This document shows positions 42,882 to 54,000 of a stretch of 64,000 nt of DNA, in pieces. Both the position numbers and the translations under genes were made by a program. Below the pieces are notes generated by a model. The model was not told the origin of the DNA, searched no databases, and saw nothing but the letters and a program-made list of their open reading frames with translations. The DNA lies in contig JAPVLO010000123.1 in assembly GCA_027257055.1 (NCBI GenBank), positions 248,001-312,000 on the forward strand, given 5' to 3'. Position 1 is the first letter of the stretch, and each line of letters begins with the position of its first letter. The DNA is from Cephalopachus bancanus. Taxonomy: Eukaryota > Chordata > Mammalia > Primates > Tarsiidae.

Positions 42882-45861
42882 ATGACAGGGATAAACTCTT
42901 ACATCTCAATAATTAGCCTGAATGTGAATGGAGTAAATGCACCACTGAATAGACACAGAATGGCAAATTGGATAAACTATTATGATACAACAATATGTTG
43001 TCTCCAGGAGACTCATCTCACCAGAAAGGACACTCACAGACTCAAGGAGGATGGAAAACAAATTTTTAGGCAAATAGAACACAAAAGAAAGCAGGAGTTG
43101 CAATCTTAATATCAGACAAAATTCTCTTTAAGCCATCAAAAATTTAAAAAGATATAGAAGGTCACTACATAATGATAAAAGTTTCACCTATAAACAAGAA
43201 ATATCCATCTTAAACATATATGCACCCAACACAGGAGCACCAACTTTCATAAAGCAGTTTCTAGGTAAACAAACAACAAAAAAAGATTGATTCTAACGCT
43301 ATCATAGCTGGAGACTTAAATACCCCACTAACAACCCTAGATAGATCATCAAGACAAAAAATCAATAAGGAGATATGGAACCTCAATGTGACATTTGCCC
43401 AAATGGACTTAATTGATACCTATAGAACACTCCACCCAACAAACATGGAATATACATTCTACTCATCACCACATGGAATGTACTCTAAGATTGACCACAT
43501 CCTCAGCCATAAATCAAACATAAACAAATTTCATAAGACTGAAATACTGCCATGCACCTTCTCAGACTATAGTGGAATAAAAGTAAATATCAACACCAAC
43601 AAAGTTTCCCAAAACCCACAAAGACATGAACACTAAATAGCATGATGCTGAACAACTCCTGGGTCAACATGGAAATCAAAACAAAAATTAATATTCCTGG
43701 AAACAAATGAAAATGAAGAAACATCTTACCAAAACCTCTGGGATGCCATGAAAAACAGTACTAAGAGAGGAATTCATATGTCTATGAACACACATGAAGA
43801 AAATGGAAAGATCACAAGTTAACAGCCTAACAAATCATCTTATGAAGATGGAAAAGCAAGACCACCAAAATCCTAACTTCGGCAGAAGAATCCAGATCAC
43901 CAAAATAAAAGCCCAAATTCAGGACATAGAAGACAAAAATATAAAAAAACCAAGGAAACACAAAGCTGGGTCCTTTGAAAGGATAAATAAGTTTGATGGA
44001 CCCATATCTAGACTGACCAAGGAAAAGAGAGAAAAAGTCCAAATAAACACAATCAGAGCCGGGCTCGGTGGCTCAGCCTGTAATCCCAGCAATTTGGGAG
44101 GCTGAGGTGAGTGGATTGCCTGAGCCCGCGGGTTCGAGACCCGCCTGGGCAACTTGGCGAGACCTCATCTCTACAATAAAGCAAAAATTAGCCGGGTGTG
44201 GTAGAGCGCACCTGTAGTTCCAGCTATTGGAAGGCTGAGGCGGAAGGATCGCTGGAGCCCAGCAGGTCGAGGCTGCGGTGGTCGGGAGCGGCCACTGCAC
44301 TCCAGTCTGGGCGACAGAGTGAGACTCCAACTCAAAAAAAAAAAAAAAACACAATCAGAAAGGCAAAAGATCAAGTCACAACTGACCCTGAAGAAATACA
44401 AAAGATTATCAGAGATTACTATGTACACTTGTATGGAAACAAACTTGAAAACCTAAATGAAATGGAGGACTTTCTGACATCACACAACCTTCCAAGGTTG
44501 AAACAAGAAGAAATTGAAACCCTAAATAGACCAGTAACAACCCAGGAAATCGACTAGGTCATAAGAAAACTACCCATTTAAAAAAAGCCCTCAACCAGAT
44601 GGCTTCCAACAGAATTCTACAAAACACACAAGGAAGAACTGATACCAATCCTATTGAAAGTATTCCAGGCAACTGAGAAAGATGGAACTCTCCTCAAATC
44701 ATTTTATGAAGCTAACATCACATGGATACCCAAACTGGGTAAAGATCCAGCAAAGAAAGAGAACTACAGGCCAATATCCTTGATGAACATAGATTCTAAA
44801 ATTCTCAACAAGATTCTAGCAAACTGGATCCAACAACACATCTCAAAAATCATCCGCCATGACCAAGTAGGCTTCATTCCCGGGATGCAGGGCTGGTTCA
44901 GCATCTACAAGACCATAAACGTAATTAAATACATCAATAGATGTAAAAACAAAAACCACATGATTATATCACTAGATGTGGAAACAATTTTTGATAAAAT
45001 CCAGCACTCCTTCTTGATAAAAACCCTCAAACATTTAGGCATAGATGGAACATACCTCCAAATAGTAAGAGCCATCTACGAGAAACTCGCAGTCAGCATA
45101 CTTCTAAACAGGCAGAAATTGGAACCATTTTCCCTGAAAACCAGAACAAGACAAGGATGCCCACTCTCACCCCTCTTGTTCAACATACTATTGGAAGTCC
45201 TAGCTAGAGCAATCGGGCAAGAGAAGGAGATCAGGTGTATTCAACTAGGAAAAGAGAAAGTTAAGTTATCACTCTTTGCAGATGACATGATTCTATACTT
45301 CAAAAACCCAAGAGAATCTATCAAAAAGTTCCTTGCACTGATAAAGGACTTTGGCAAAGTCTCGGGGTATAAAATAAATGTGCAAAAGACAGTTGCATTC
45401 CTACACGCCAACAATAAACAAACAGAAACCCAAATAAAAAGCATAGTCCCATTCATGGTAGCCACCAAACAACAACAACAAAAGAAGTACCTTGGCATCT
45501 TCCTAACCAGAGACATGAAAGAACTTTATAATGAAAATTACAAAACATTGCTCAAAGAAATCAAAGATGACACAAACAAATGAAAAAATATTCCATGCTC
45601 ATGAATTGGAAGAATCAACATTGTTAAGATGTCCATCCTAACAAGGTAATTTACAGATACAGATTTAATGCAATACCCATTAAATTACCAGCAGCGTTCT
45701 TCTCAGACCTGGAAACGACAATACAGGAATTCATATGGATACATAAACAACCACAAATAACCAAAACAATCTTCAGCAAAAAACAAAAAAAACCAAAACA
45801 AAATGAAGAGGGAGGTATCACAATCCCAGACTTTAAACTTTATTATAAAGATACAATAATC
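42882..45861 (+). pseudogene. L1 ORF2 (endonuclease and reverse transcriptase), disrupted
   Basis: The start MTGINSYISIISLNVNGVNA matches the L1 endonuclease N-terminus. The endonuclease C-terminus at 43388-43636 has SDYS where the active-site SDH is expected; the His codon is now TAT at 43568-43570. The reverse transcriptase is open for 309 codons at 44654-45583, with [27 protein letters not shown] and the catalytic FADD at 45275-45286. A TGA at 45581-45583 stands where tryptophan is expected. Stops at about 43107 and an Alu at 44058 also break it. It is non-functional. Confidence 0.88.
44058..44346 (+). mobile_element. Alu, sense, inserted in L1 ORF2
   Basis: The target duplication AAACACAATCAGA is perfect at 44045-44057 and 44347-44359. 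It carries the perfect T-arm-like element GCGGGTTCGAGACCCGC at 44128-44144 and the longer left-arm version (GGGCAACTTGGCGAGACC). Confidence 0.97.
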
Positions 45862-46146
45862 AAGCTGGGCTCGGTGGCTCAGCCTGTAATCCCGTGCCTT
45901 TGGGAGGCTGAGGTGAGTGGGTTCGAGACCCGCCTGGGCAGCAAGACCTCATCTCTACAATAAATCAAAAAATCAGCCAGGCGTGGTAGCGCATGCCTGT
46001 AATTCTGGCTACTCAGAAGGCTGAGGCGGAAGGATCGCCGGAGCCCAGCAGGTCGAGGCTGCGGTGGTGGGGAGCGGCCACTGCACTCCAGTCTGGGCGA
46101 CAGAGTGAGACTCCAACTCAAAAAATAAATAAATAAATAAATAAAG
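45862..46146 (+). mobile_element. Alu, sense, with internal deletion and (AAAT)n tail
   Basis: The head is GCTGGGCTCGGTGGCTCAGC. About 16 bases before GTGGGTTCGAGACCCGCC are deleted. The tail is AAAAAATAAATAAATAAAT. It marks the 3' break of the L1 and no target duplication is evident, so recombination or deletion at this junction is possible. Confidence 0.93.
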
Positions 46147-46434
46147 ACATTATTAAGTAAAATTGCCCCCTCCTTCATGAGTGTAGTGTGGTGAAGAACT
46201 AGGCCAAGATCATCTTTGGATTCCCGTCCTGTGTGTTGTACTTTCAAAATAGACCCTGAATCCGACTACTTCTCACTAAAACCTATTTTTATCTCCCTGC
46301 CAGAGCCTCTGCCATCTCTCTTGTGACTATCAGGTGAGGTGCTCTAAAAGCTTCCAGAGTGGAGTCCCCTCTGCTGTAGCCCCTGTGGGAAGTTCTCCAC
46401 ACAACAACCTCCTCCCTGATTACTCCCCCAAATA

Positions 46435-46468
<34 letters not shown>

Positions 46469-46520
46469 TTTCTCACCTGCCTTATTTTTCTTACTAGCAT
46501 TTAACACGAACATTACAGTG
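46147..46520. other. Unassigned sequence
   Basis: Nothing recognised apart from the (CA)n run. Confidence 0.3.
46438..46466 (+). repeat. (CA)n microsatellite
   Basis: About 14 perfect CA dinucleotides. Confidence 0.97.
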
Positions 46521-46665
46521 TATTGATTTGTGTGTATTTAACTTATCTTCACTATTAGAAGGTGAGAGCTCCCTTGAGTAAGGACATTATTTGGTTCATA
46601 CCTCTAGAGCTGTGCCCAGCACTAGTAGTTGTTCAATAAACATTTGTTGGATGAATGAAGAAGTG
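46521..46665 (+). mobile_element. L2/MIR-age 3' end, sense
   Basis: GCTGTGCCCAGCACTAGTAG followed by GTTCAATAAACATTTGTTGG and ATGAATGAA matches the conserved L2 3' terminus. Confidence 0.75.
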
Positions 46666-46726
46666 AATGCCCAAGGATGCCAGTGCCCAATTATGCCTTC
46701 CCTAATTAAACTTGAAAAAGACTTTC

Positions 46727-47009
46727 AGCCAGGCTCGGTGGCTCAGCCTGTAATCCCGCGCCTTTGGAAGGCTGAGGTGAGTGGATTGCCTGAGCCCGTG
46801 GGTTCGAGACCTGCCTGGGCAGCGAGACCTTATCTCTACAAATAAATTTAAAAAATCAGCCGGGCGTGGTAGTGCGTGCCTGTAGTTCCGGCTACTTGGA
46901 AGGCTGAGGCGGAAGGATCACCGGAGCCCAGCAGGGCGAGTCTGCGGTGGCCGGTAGCGGCCACTGCACTCCAATCTGGGCGACAGAGTGAGACTCCAAC
47001 TCAAAAAAA
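46727..47009 (+). mobile_element. Alu, sense, short-deletion sublineage
   Basis: The target duplication AAAAAGACTTTC lies at 46715-46726 and 47010-47021. The left arm reads CCTGGGCAGCGAGACC. Confidence 0.96.
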
Positions 47010-47150
47010 AAAAAGACTTTCCTCCTCCTGCCCTCCCTCTCCCTTCCTCCCTCTCTCCATCCTTGTACTTTTGTGGCAGGTCTGGTGCTCAGCCTTGGGA
47101 ATATAAAGACAATTAAGACACACAGCTAATCCCTTCAAAAATCTCCTGCT
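47010..47150 (-). mobile_element. Possible L2-like fragment, antisense
   Basis: GGTCTGGTGCTCAGCCTTGG, then GAATATAAAGACAATTAAG, resembles the reverse L2 3' region. Weak. Confidence 0.35.
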
Positions 47151-47152
47151 GG

Positions 47153-47434
47153 CCAGATTGGGTGGCCCAGCCTATAGTTCCAGCACTTTGGGAGGCTGAG
47201 ACAAGTGGATTGCCTGAGTCTGCAGGTTCGAGACCAGCCCAGGCAACTTGGCGAGATCTTGTCTCTACAATAAATCAAAAATTAGCCGGGTGTGGTAGGG
47301 TGTGCCTGTAGTTCTGGCTACTCGGAAGGCTGAGCCAGAAGGATCACCAGAGCCCAGCAGATAGATGCTGGGGTGGCCGTGAGTGTGCTATTATACTCCA
47401 GCCTAGGCAACAGAGTGAGACTCCAACTCAAAAA
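47153..47434 (+). mobile_element. Alu, sense, diverged
   Basis: The head is GGCCAGATTGGGTGGCCCAG and the 3' end GACTCCAACTCAAAAAT. Almost no A-tail remains. Confidence 0.92.
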
Positions 47435-47489
47435 TCTTGCTTCAGCACAGAGGACAGGCATATCCACAAACAATTCTGATGTGGCTCAG

Positions 47490-47680
47490 GAGTTAAGAAC
47501 CCAGGACTTGGAGTGACAGGGACTTGGGTTCAGAGCCTCAGTCTTAACCTTTTGGCCTCAGTTTTCTCATCTGCAAAATGGCAATAATAGTTCTGGTAGG
47601 AACTATTATTGTGAAAATTAAATGAGATAATAATATAATAGTGCAGTGTGCATATTATTAATGGTAGCTGTTTTTAAGTG
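47490..47680 (+). mobile_element. MIR SINE, sense
   Basis: The MIR core is seen as CTTGGGTTCAGAGCCTCAGT, GGCCTCAGTTTTCTCATCTG, CAAAATGGCAATAATAG and GAAAATTAAATGAGATAA. Confidence 0.88.
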
Positions 47681-48180
47681 GTGAAGGTGGAATTTGAGTC
47701 TTAAGGACTAGATTTAAACACTACACACACACTCTTCACCAGAGAGGCAGGAGCAGAGTAGGGGACTTCCAGGAAGAGGGCAGGTGAGCCTGTGTCTTGG
47801 GCCTTGCTGGCACAGTGAGATGTGGTGTGCCACCTGGCAGAGGTGGGGTGTGACTGGGATGATGCTAGACAGGTTGGCAGGAACTGCAAGGCAGAGGGCT
47901 TAGTGCTGGAGACCTCCTGCCTGCAGATGGTAAGGGCAGACCTAGGCAAAGCTGTACAGAGTCGGATGACTGGCAGCAAGGTGGAGGGGGTGGGGAAGGC
48001 AGGGGGACCAGTGGGGAGGGGGCAGGAACCACAGGATGCCATGGGGGTGGAGGAGAGATGGAAGTGGCAGACGAGGAGGCTGGGAAAGAAGACTGCATTG
48101 GAAGGAACTCAAGTGCCATGCTGAGAACTGGGACACACTTCTGGCTTTTTCCACATCTCTTGTGACTGTCAGGTGAAGTA
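47681..48180. other. Unassigned GC-richer sequence
   Basis: Purine-rich on the plus strand around 47980-48080. Frames of 84-113 codons on the minus strand are Pro/Ser-rich shadows of this composition. No exon called. Confidence 0.35.
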
Positions 48181-48612
48181 AGGTAGGTCTTCCTTATCCT
48201 TAGGGGACATGTTCGAAGACCCCCAGTGGATGTCCGAAACTGTGGATAGCACTGAACTCTATAAATATGGTGTTTTTCCTATACCTATATACTTATGATA
48301 AAGTTTAATTTATAAATTAGGCACAGTAAGAGATTAACAGCAATAACTAATAGCAAAGCAGAACAATTATAACCATATTCTGTAATAAAACATGTGAACA
48401 CGGTCTCTCCCAAAATATCTTACTATACTGAGCACTCACTTTTCTTCCTCTTATGAGGAAAAAGGGACACAATAGGACAGTGTGAGATTTCATCACACTA
48501 CTCAGAATGGCAAGCCACTTAAAACTCATTGTTTATTTCTGGAATTTTCTATTTAATATTTGAGGATCATAGATGACTGCAGATAACTGAAATCATGAAT
48601 AAGAGGGGAAGG
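48181..48612 (+). mobile_element. Tigger-type (pogo-like) MITE
   Basis: The left end (CTTCCTTATCCTTAGGGG) and right end (GAATAAGAGGGGAAGG) form imperfect inverted repeats. The inside has GACCCCCAGTGGATGTCCGA, AATTAGGCACAGTAAGAGAT and CTGCAGATAACTGAAATCA. I recall this pattern from Tigger/MER-class elements; the exact family name is uncertain. Confidence 0.65.
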
Positions 48613-48746
48613 TGGCTACTAAATTTGTTGCCTGGAATTTCCTGTCCCTCCTGTATGTGTCAATAAGGTGATGTGTGCATCGAGGATGTCTGTTCCTACA
48701 GTGAGACAGCATATGTCAACAATCCATCTGACAGATGGTTCCTCTC

Positions 48747-49033
48747 TTTTTTTTTTGAGTTGGAGTCTCACTCTGTCGCCCAGACTGGAGTACAGCGTTA
48801 CGCTCCTGGCCACTGCAGCCTCGACTTGCTGGGCTCCGGCGATCCTTCCGCCTCAGCCTTCTGAGTAACCAGAATTACAGGCATGTGCTACCATGCCCGG
48901 CTGATTTTTGATGTATTGTAGAGATGAGGTCTCGCCAAGTTGCCCAGGCAGGTCTCGAACCCGCGGGCTCAGGCAATCCACTCACCTCAGCCTCCCAAAG
49001 CACGGGATTACAGGCTGAGCCACCATGCCGGCA
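48747..49033 (-). mobile_element. Alu, antisense, full length
   Basis: From TTTTGAGTTGGAGTCTCACT to GCTGAGCCACCATGCCGGC. CpG-rich (CTCGAACCCGCGGGCTC). Confidence 0.94.
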
Positions 49034-49078
49034 AGTGTAGAGATTTATACGTGAGCCACCGCACCAGGCTGAAGCAAC

Positions 49079-49372
49079 TATTTTTTTTTTTTTTTTTTTG
49101 AGTTGGAGTCTCACTCTGTTGCCCAGGCTGGAGTGCAGTGGCCGCTCCCGGTCTCCGCAGCCTCGACCTGCTGGGCTCCAGCGATCCTCTAGCCTCAGCT
49201 TTCCAAGTAGCCGGAACTACAGGTGTGCGCTACCATGCCCAGCTAATTTTTTTTTTTTTATTGTAGAGATGAAGTCTCGCCAAGTTGCCCAGGCAGGTCT
49301 CGAACCCGCGGGCTCAGGCAATCCACTCACCTCAACCTCCCAAAGGCGCGGGATTACAGGCTGAGCCCAGCC
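49079..49372 (-). mobile_element. Alu, antisense, full length
   Basis: A T-run of about 18, then GAGTTGGAGTCTCACTCTGT, to GGATTACAGGCTGAGCCC. It lies about 45 bp from the preceding antisense Alu. The linker between them carries a scrap of Alu-like text (GTGAGCCACCGCACCAGGCT). Confidence 0.94.
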
Positions 49373-49385
49373 TTTTTTTTTTTTG

Positions 49386-49421
49386 GCATGTACCTGTAGT
49401 TCCATCTACTTGGAAGGTTGT
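49386..49421 (+). mobile_element. Alu internal stub, sense
   Basis: GGCATGTACCTGTAGTTCCA, then CTACTTGGAAGG, is the start of an Alu right arm in the sense direction, with nothing following. Confidence 0.65.
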
Positions 49422-50984
49422 CCTCTAAATCTTACATTGCTTTATTTTATGGTGAGGGGCATGTGGAACCCTTCCTTATTGGTTGGTTTAGATATATCAC
49501 CTTTGGTTCCAGAAAAAGATCTTCTCAGTCTAACTTTTTATTCAATGACTGCTTATTGGCTGATAAATGTTAAAGAGATTATGTATTATTTGAAACCCAA
49601 TAATCTTTGTTACTAATTGTTTATAATACAACGTTGTTAAAATGAACTTTGCTCCTTTCAGCTCCGCATAAAGGCTGGGGACTACAGTCTGCATTCTGTA
49701 AATGTTCCGTACTATATAAAAGTAACATATGCTTATTAAAGAGAAAGTATAAACTTAAATGAAGTAAAAAGTAAAAGATTCCTGTCTCCTCCCCACCGTC
49801 CTTACATTCTTAACATGTCCACAGAAGTGTGGATGTAGCTAGTATTCAGACATTTTCTATGTGTATCTTTTTATAAATGTACTGTTAAAAAAAAACAAAA
49901 CAGAAATGAGCCACACTCTGAATCCTATTTTGAAGTTTGCTTTTCTTGTCAACAGTGGATGATCCAGGCATTGAATCACACCCCATTCTGTTTGGGCTGA
50001 AGAGTTCTCTCTATCCAGAATTTGTTCTTACAGGGATGGATAGCCTTGAGCCCCGCCATCTTTAGTAGAAAAAGCAGACCTTGACCTTGAAGCCATTAAC
50101 TTAAATTTGCAAAGGGATCCTTGGAAAAAGGGCTGTATTTGTCCTTTGTAAAGCAGCAGCCTGTGGCTAGATGCCATGTGTCTGCAACCCATGGAAACTT
50201 CAAACCTCCCCGGGCAGGAAGGGGGTCCCAGGCGGAACTGGGCGATGGCCAGCCCCAGAAAGCAGAAAGGAGGGTTTGTTTCTAGATTTGAGTCTCACTG
50301 TGGGGACTCCACAGAGCCCAGATAGAGCATGTTTAGAAACATTTTCCATTTCCTCCAGGGCTTTGGTCACTGACATTGAGAAATAGAATGATAAGTGGAT
50401 TTATGTCAAAGAAAAGTTCCTCCCAGGAAAACTCATTGTGACATTCACTCAGCACGGTCTAGCAATGACATGTCTTTGCTGTAATGGGTCAAGTTCTACA
50501 GAACACAAAGAAAATTCTTTTATACTTGCATATGGAAACCTGCACAAAAACATTTACTGTAGGATTATGTGTTAATATCTTAGAAATTGGTAGCAATTCA
50601 AAGGTCCATTTAGCAGGGGACTGAATAAATAAATTGAGGTGTGTTCATAGTGACAGCAGTTAAGTTGACAGTAATTAAAATGAATAAACTAGATCTTAAA
50701 ATAATGTTGAGTGAAAGAGCAAGTACCAGAATAATATGTATGGTGGGAGATCATTTTCAAAACAGACAAAATGCTGCTTATTGTTTATGGATACATGTAA
50801 TTTGCTGTGAAAGTGTAAAAATACCAGAGTTTTTGTAGTGATGATCTTGGGGAGAGAGAACGGGAAAAAGACAGCCTGTCTGGGCCATTTTGGGGACTTC
50901 ACCTTCACCAGTGATGTTAATTTCTTTCTTTCCTTCTTTTTGATATTTTAGAATTTATTAGAGTCTTTCTTTTGCCCGTATTTT
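49422..50984. other. Unassigned sequence
   Basis: About 1.5 kb without a confident repeat. Positions 49690-49900 (AAAAGTAACATATGCTTATT, then TTCAGACATTTTCTATGTGT) look like an old mammal-wide repeat 3' end, family not recalled. Frames are under 75 codons. Confidence 0.3.
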
Positions 50985-51360
50985 ATTTTTTCTAGCTTTA
51001 TTGAGGTATAATTGACAAATAAAAATTGTATATATTTATGGTGTACAACGTGATGCTTTAATATATGTAAATGTTGTGAAATGATGATCACAACTAGGCT
51101 TATCAACATATCCAGGACTTCACATACTAATCTTTTCTTTGTGTGTGAGAACATTTACAATCTACACTCTTAGTAATTTTTAAGAATATAATACATTACA
51201 ATTAGCTATAGCCATCATGCTATACACTAGATCTTCAGTTACTCACCCTGCCTGGCTGAAACTTTGTACTCTTGGAGCAACATCTCTTCATGTCCCAACC
51301 CCCAGCCCCTGGTAACCATCATTCTAGTCTCTGCTTCTATGAATTTGATTTTTTAAAAGA

Positions 51361-51508
51361 TTCCACATATATGTGAGATCATGCAGGGATTGTCTTTCTG
51401 TGTCTGGTTTATTCATTTAGCATGACGTCCTAAAGTTTCCACATGTAAGTGAGATCATGCAGGGTTTGTCTTTCTGTGCCTGGCTTATTCATTTAGCATG
51501 ATGTCCTA
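51361..51508 (+). repeat. 72-bp tandem duplication inside the L1 3' UTR
   Basis: Copies at 51361-51432 and 51437-51508 share GTGAGATCATGCAGGG, TTGTCTTTCTGTG and ATTCATTTAGCATGA in the same order, with a few differences and a 4-bp gap. Confidence 0.93.
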
Positions 51509-51580
51509 CATGTTTTATCCATGTTGTTGAACTGAATTTTTTTTTCTCCTTTAAAGCTGACTAGTAGTCTATCGTGCATA

Positions 51581-52115
51581 CAAAGGGTGTCAAAAAATGT
51601 ATACACATTTTAAGAAAGGAAAAAATTGTAATACTCAATACATACTGGTAACAAAAGTTGAATACAAGTCACATTTGACTTCTGCAATTACAAGAGGTGC
51701 TCAAAGTGGTGACTGTCAGTGACCAGACACTTGTGAAGACAGTGAGCTACTGCTTGGGCAATGTTGACCAAAGTGTCCACTTGTGTCACTGTGCATACCA
51801 TTTCAATTTCTTCCCAAAATACCAGTGTAGTTGGTTTTCTGTGGTACACCACACCCTTACACCCTTTAAGGTCTCACACAGGGAGAAGTCAAGGGGTGTT
51901 AGGTCAAATACCACTTCAAAATGTAGGTCTGTGCTCCTCGAATGACCACGATGCTTCCACCATTTTCTTTGACTGTGCTGCCTGTCTCATGGTGATGCTA
52001 ACACTCATTTGATGAATGCCATCTTTTGAGCAAATGTTGTAATTGAATTCAACTTCAAAAAGTAATACTAGATAACATCTCTTAAAATGTGTATATGTTT
52101 TTTTGGTACCCCTGG
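51581..52115 (-). mobile_element. Mariner-type MITE (MARNA-like), full length
   Basis: Ends CAAAGGGTGTCAAAAAATGT and TTTTTTTGGTACCCCTGG form inverted repeats of about 35 bp. Each is flanked by TA (51579-51580 and 52116-52117), the mariner target. The interior matches the copy at 13504-13823 in reverse. Broken transposase-like text is present but no intact frame. It interrupts the antisense L1. Confidence 0.85.
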
Positions 52116-54000
52116 TATATATGTTTTCATTATCTGTTGATGAACACTTAGGTTGATTCCATAACTTGGCTATTGTGACTAATGCTGCAATGAATATGAG
52201 AGTGAAGATATTTCTTTGATGTATTGATTTCATTTTCTTTGTACATATGCCCAGAAGTGGGATTGCTGGATCATATGGTAGTTCTATTTTTAGTTTTTTG
52301 AGGAACCATACTCTTTTTCACAATGGTTGTTTCCATTCTCACCAACAGTGTACAAGGGTTCCCTATTTTTCCATGCCCTCACCAATACTTATCTTTTGTT
52401 TTTTAAATAATGGCTATTTTAATGGGTATGAGGAAATGTCTCGTAGTTTTGATTTGCATTTCCCTGATGGTTAGTGAAGTTGAACATTTTTTCCATGTAC
52501 CTGTGGGCTATTTGTATGTCATCTTTTGAGAAATATCTATTTCTGGTCCTTCGCCCATTTTTAAATTGGGTTATTTCTTTTCTTGCTATTGAGTTATTTG
52601 AGTTCCTTATATATTTTGGATGATGACCCCTTACCAGATGTATGGTTTGCAAATATTTTCTCCAATTCTGTAGATTGTCTCTTCACTCTGTTGTTTCCTT
52701 TGCTGTGCAAAACTTTTTCTTTTGTTGCTTGTGCTTTTGGGGCCAAATTAAAAAAAAAAATCATTGCCCAGACTAACGTCAAGAAGCTTTTCCTTTATAT
52801 TTTTGACTAGTGGATTTACAGTTTCAGTCTTTAATCCATTTTGAGTTGATTTTTCATGTGACATGAGATAAGGGTCCAATTTCATTCTTTTGCATGTGGA
52901 TATCCAATTTTCCCAACAACACTTATTGAAAAGACTGTTCTTTCCCATTGTGTGTTCTTGCCACTTTTGTTGAAGATTAATGGACCATAAATGTGTGGAT
53001 TTATTCTTGGGCTTTCTATTCTGTTCCATTGGACTATATGTCTATTTTTATGCCAGCACCATATTGTTTGGATTACTATAGCTTTGTAGTATATTTTGAG
53101 GAAGTGTGGTATCTCCAGTTTTCTTCTTTGTGTTTAAGACTGCTTTGGTAATTCAGGATTTTTTGTGGTTCTGTATCAATTTTAGGATTTTTTTCCTATT
53201 TCTATGAAAAGTGTCATTGGAATTTTGATAGGGATTGCATTGACTCTGTAGACTGCTTTGGGAGCATGAACATATTAATAATATTCATTCTTTCAATCCA
53301 TGAACATGGAGTATCTTTTCATTTATTTGTGTTTTCTTCATTTTTTTCATTAATATTTTATAGTTTTTAGTGTATATATCTTTCGCCTTCTTGGTTAAAA
53401 GCATTCCTAAGTAATTTTTTATGCCATTGTAAATGGAATTGTTTTTTTGATTTCTTTTTCAGATGGTTTATTTTTAGTGTATAGAATTGCTACTACTTTT
53501 TGTATGTTAATTTTGTATCCTGCCACTTTATGGAATTTATTAGTTCTAACAGTTTTCTGGTGACACTTTTAGGTTTTTAATATGTCAAATCATGTCATCT
53601 GCAAACAGAGACAATTTTACTTCTTCCTTTCTTGTTCAGATGCTGTTTATTTCTTTTTCTTATCTAGTTGCTCTGGTGAGGATGTCCAGTACTGTATTAA
53701 ATAGGAGTCATGAAAATGGGCATCCTTGTCTTGCTTCTGATCTTAGAGAAAAAGGTTTCAGTTTTTCACTGCTAAATATGATGTTAGTTATGGACTTGTC
53801 ATATATGACCTTTATTATATTGAGACTCAGTCCTTCTGTAATTAATTTGTTGAGGTTTTTTATCATGAAAGGAGGCTAAATTTTGTTAAATGGTTTTCTC
53901 CATTTATTGATATGATCATATTTTTTCTATCTTTCATTCTGTTAATGTGTTATATCACATTTATAGATTTGCATTTGTTGAATCATCCTTGCATCCCAGG

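Larger units (their letters stand above)
40136..45861 (+). mobile_element. Near-complete L1, sense, 3'-truncated, with two internal Alus
   Basis: The 5' UTR starts near GGAAGCAAGATGGTGATGG and includes a T-rich block at 40928-41240. Broken ORF1 (41560-42766) and ORF2 (42882-45861) follow in the usual order, with an inter-ORF spacer of about 115 bp. Alus are inserted at 41975-42263 and 44058-44346. The last recognisable ORF2 codons, around LNFIIK, abut an Alu at 45862, so the C-terminal ORF2 and 3' UTR are missing. No target duplication was found. Confidence 0.85.
50985..54000 (-). mobile_element. Long L1 fragment, antisense, split by a mariner MITE
   Basis: The reverse 3' UTR starts TTTATTGAGGTATAATTGAC. 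ORF2 then runs backwards: CATTTCCCTGATGGTTAGTG near 52455, GAGTTCCTTATATATTTTGG, TTTTTGTATGTTAATTTTGT and CATCTGCAAACAGAGACAAT, which is the FADD region. It stops at CTTGCATCCCAGGGG near 53998, inside the reverse transcriptase. About 2.5 kb of L1 remains after removing the MITE. Confidence 0.92.

Noticed and set aside
44654..45583. 309-codon open frame as a host gene
   Set aside because: The FADD motif and flanks identify it as L1 ORF2 reverse transcriptase, broken on both sides.
47701..48154. Pro/Ser-rich frames of 70-113 codons on the minus strand
   Set aside because: Composition-driven shadows of purine-rich plus-strand sequence, with no splice sites or domain.
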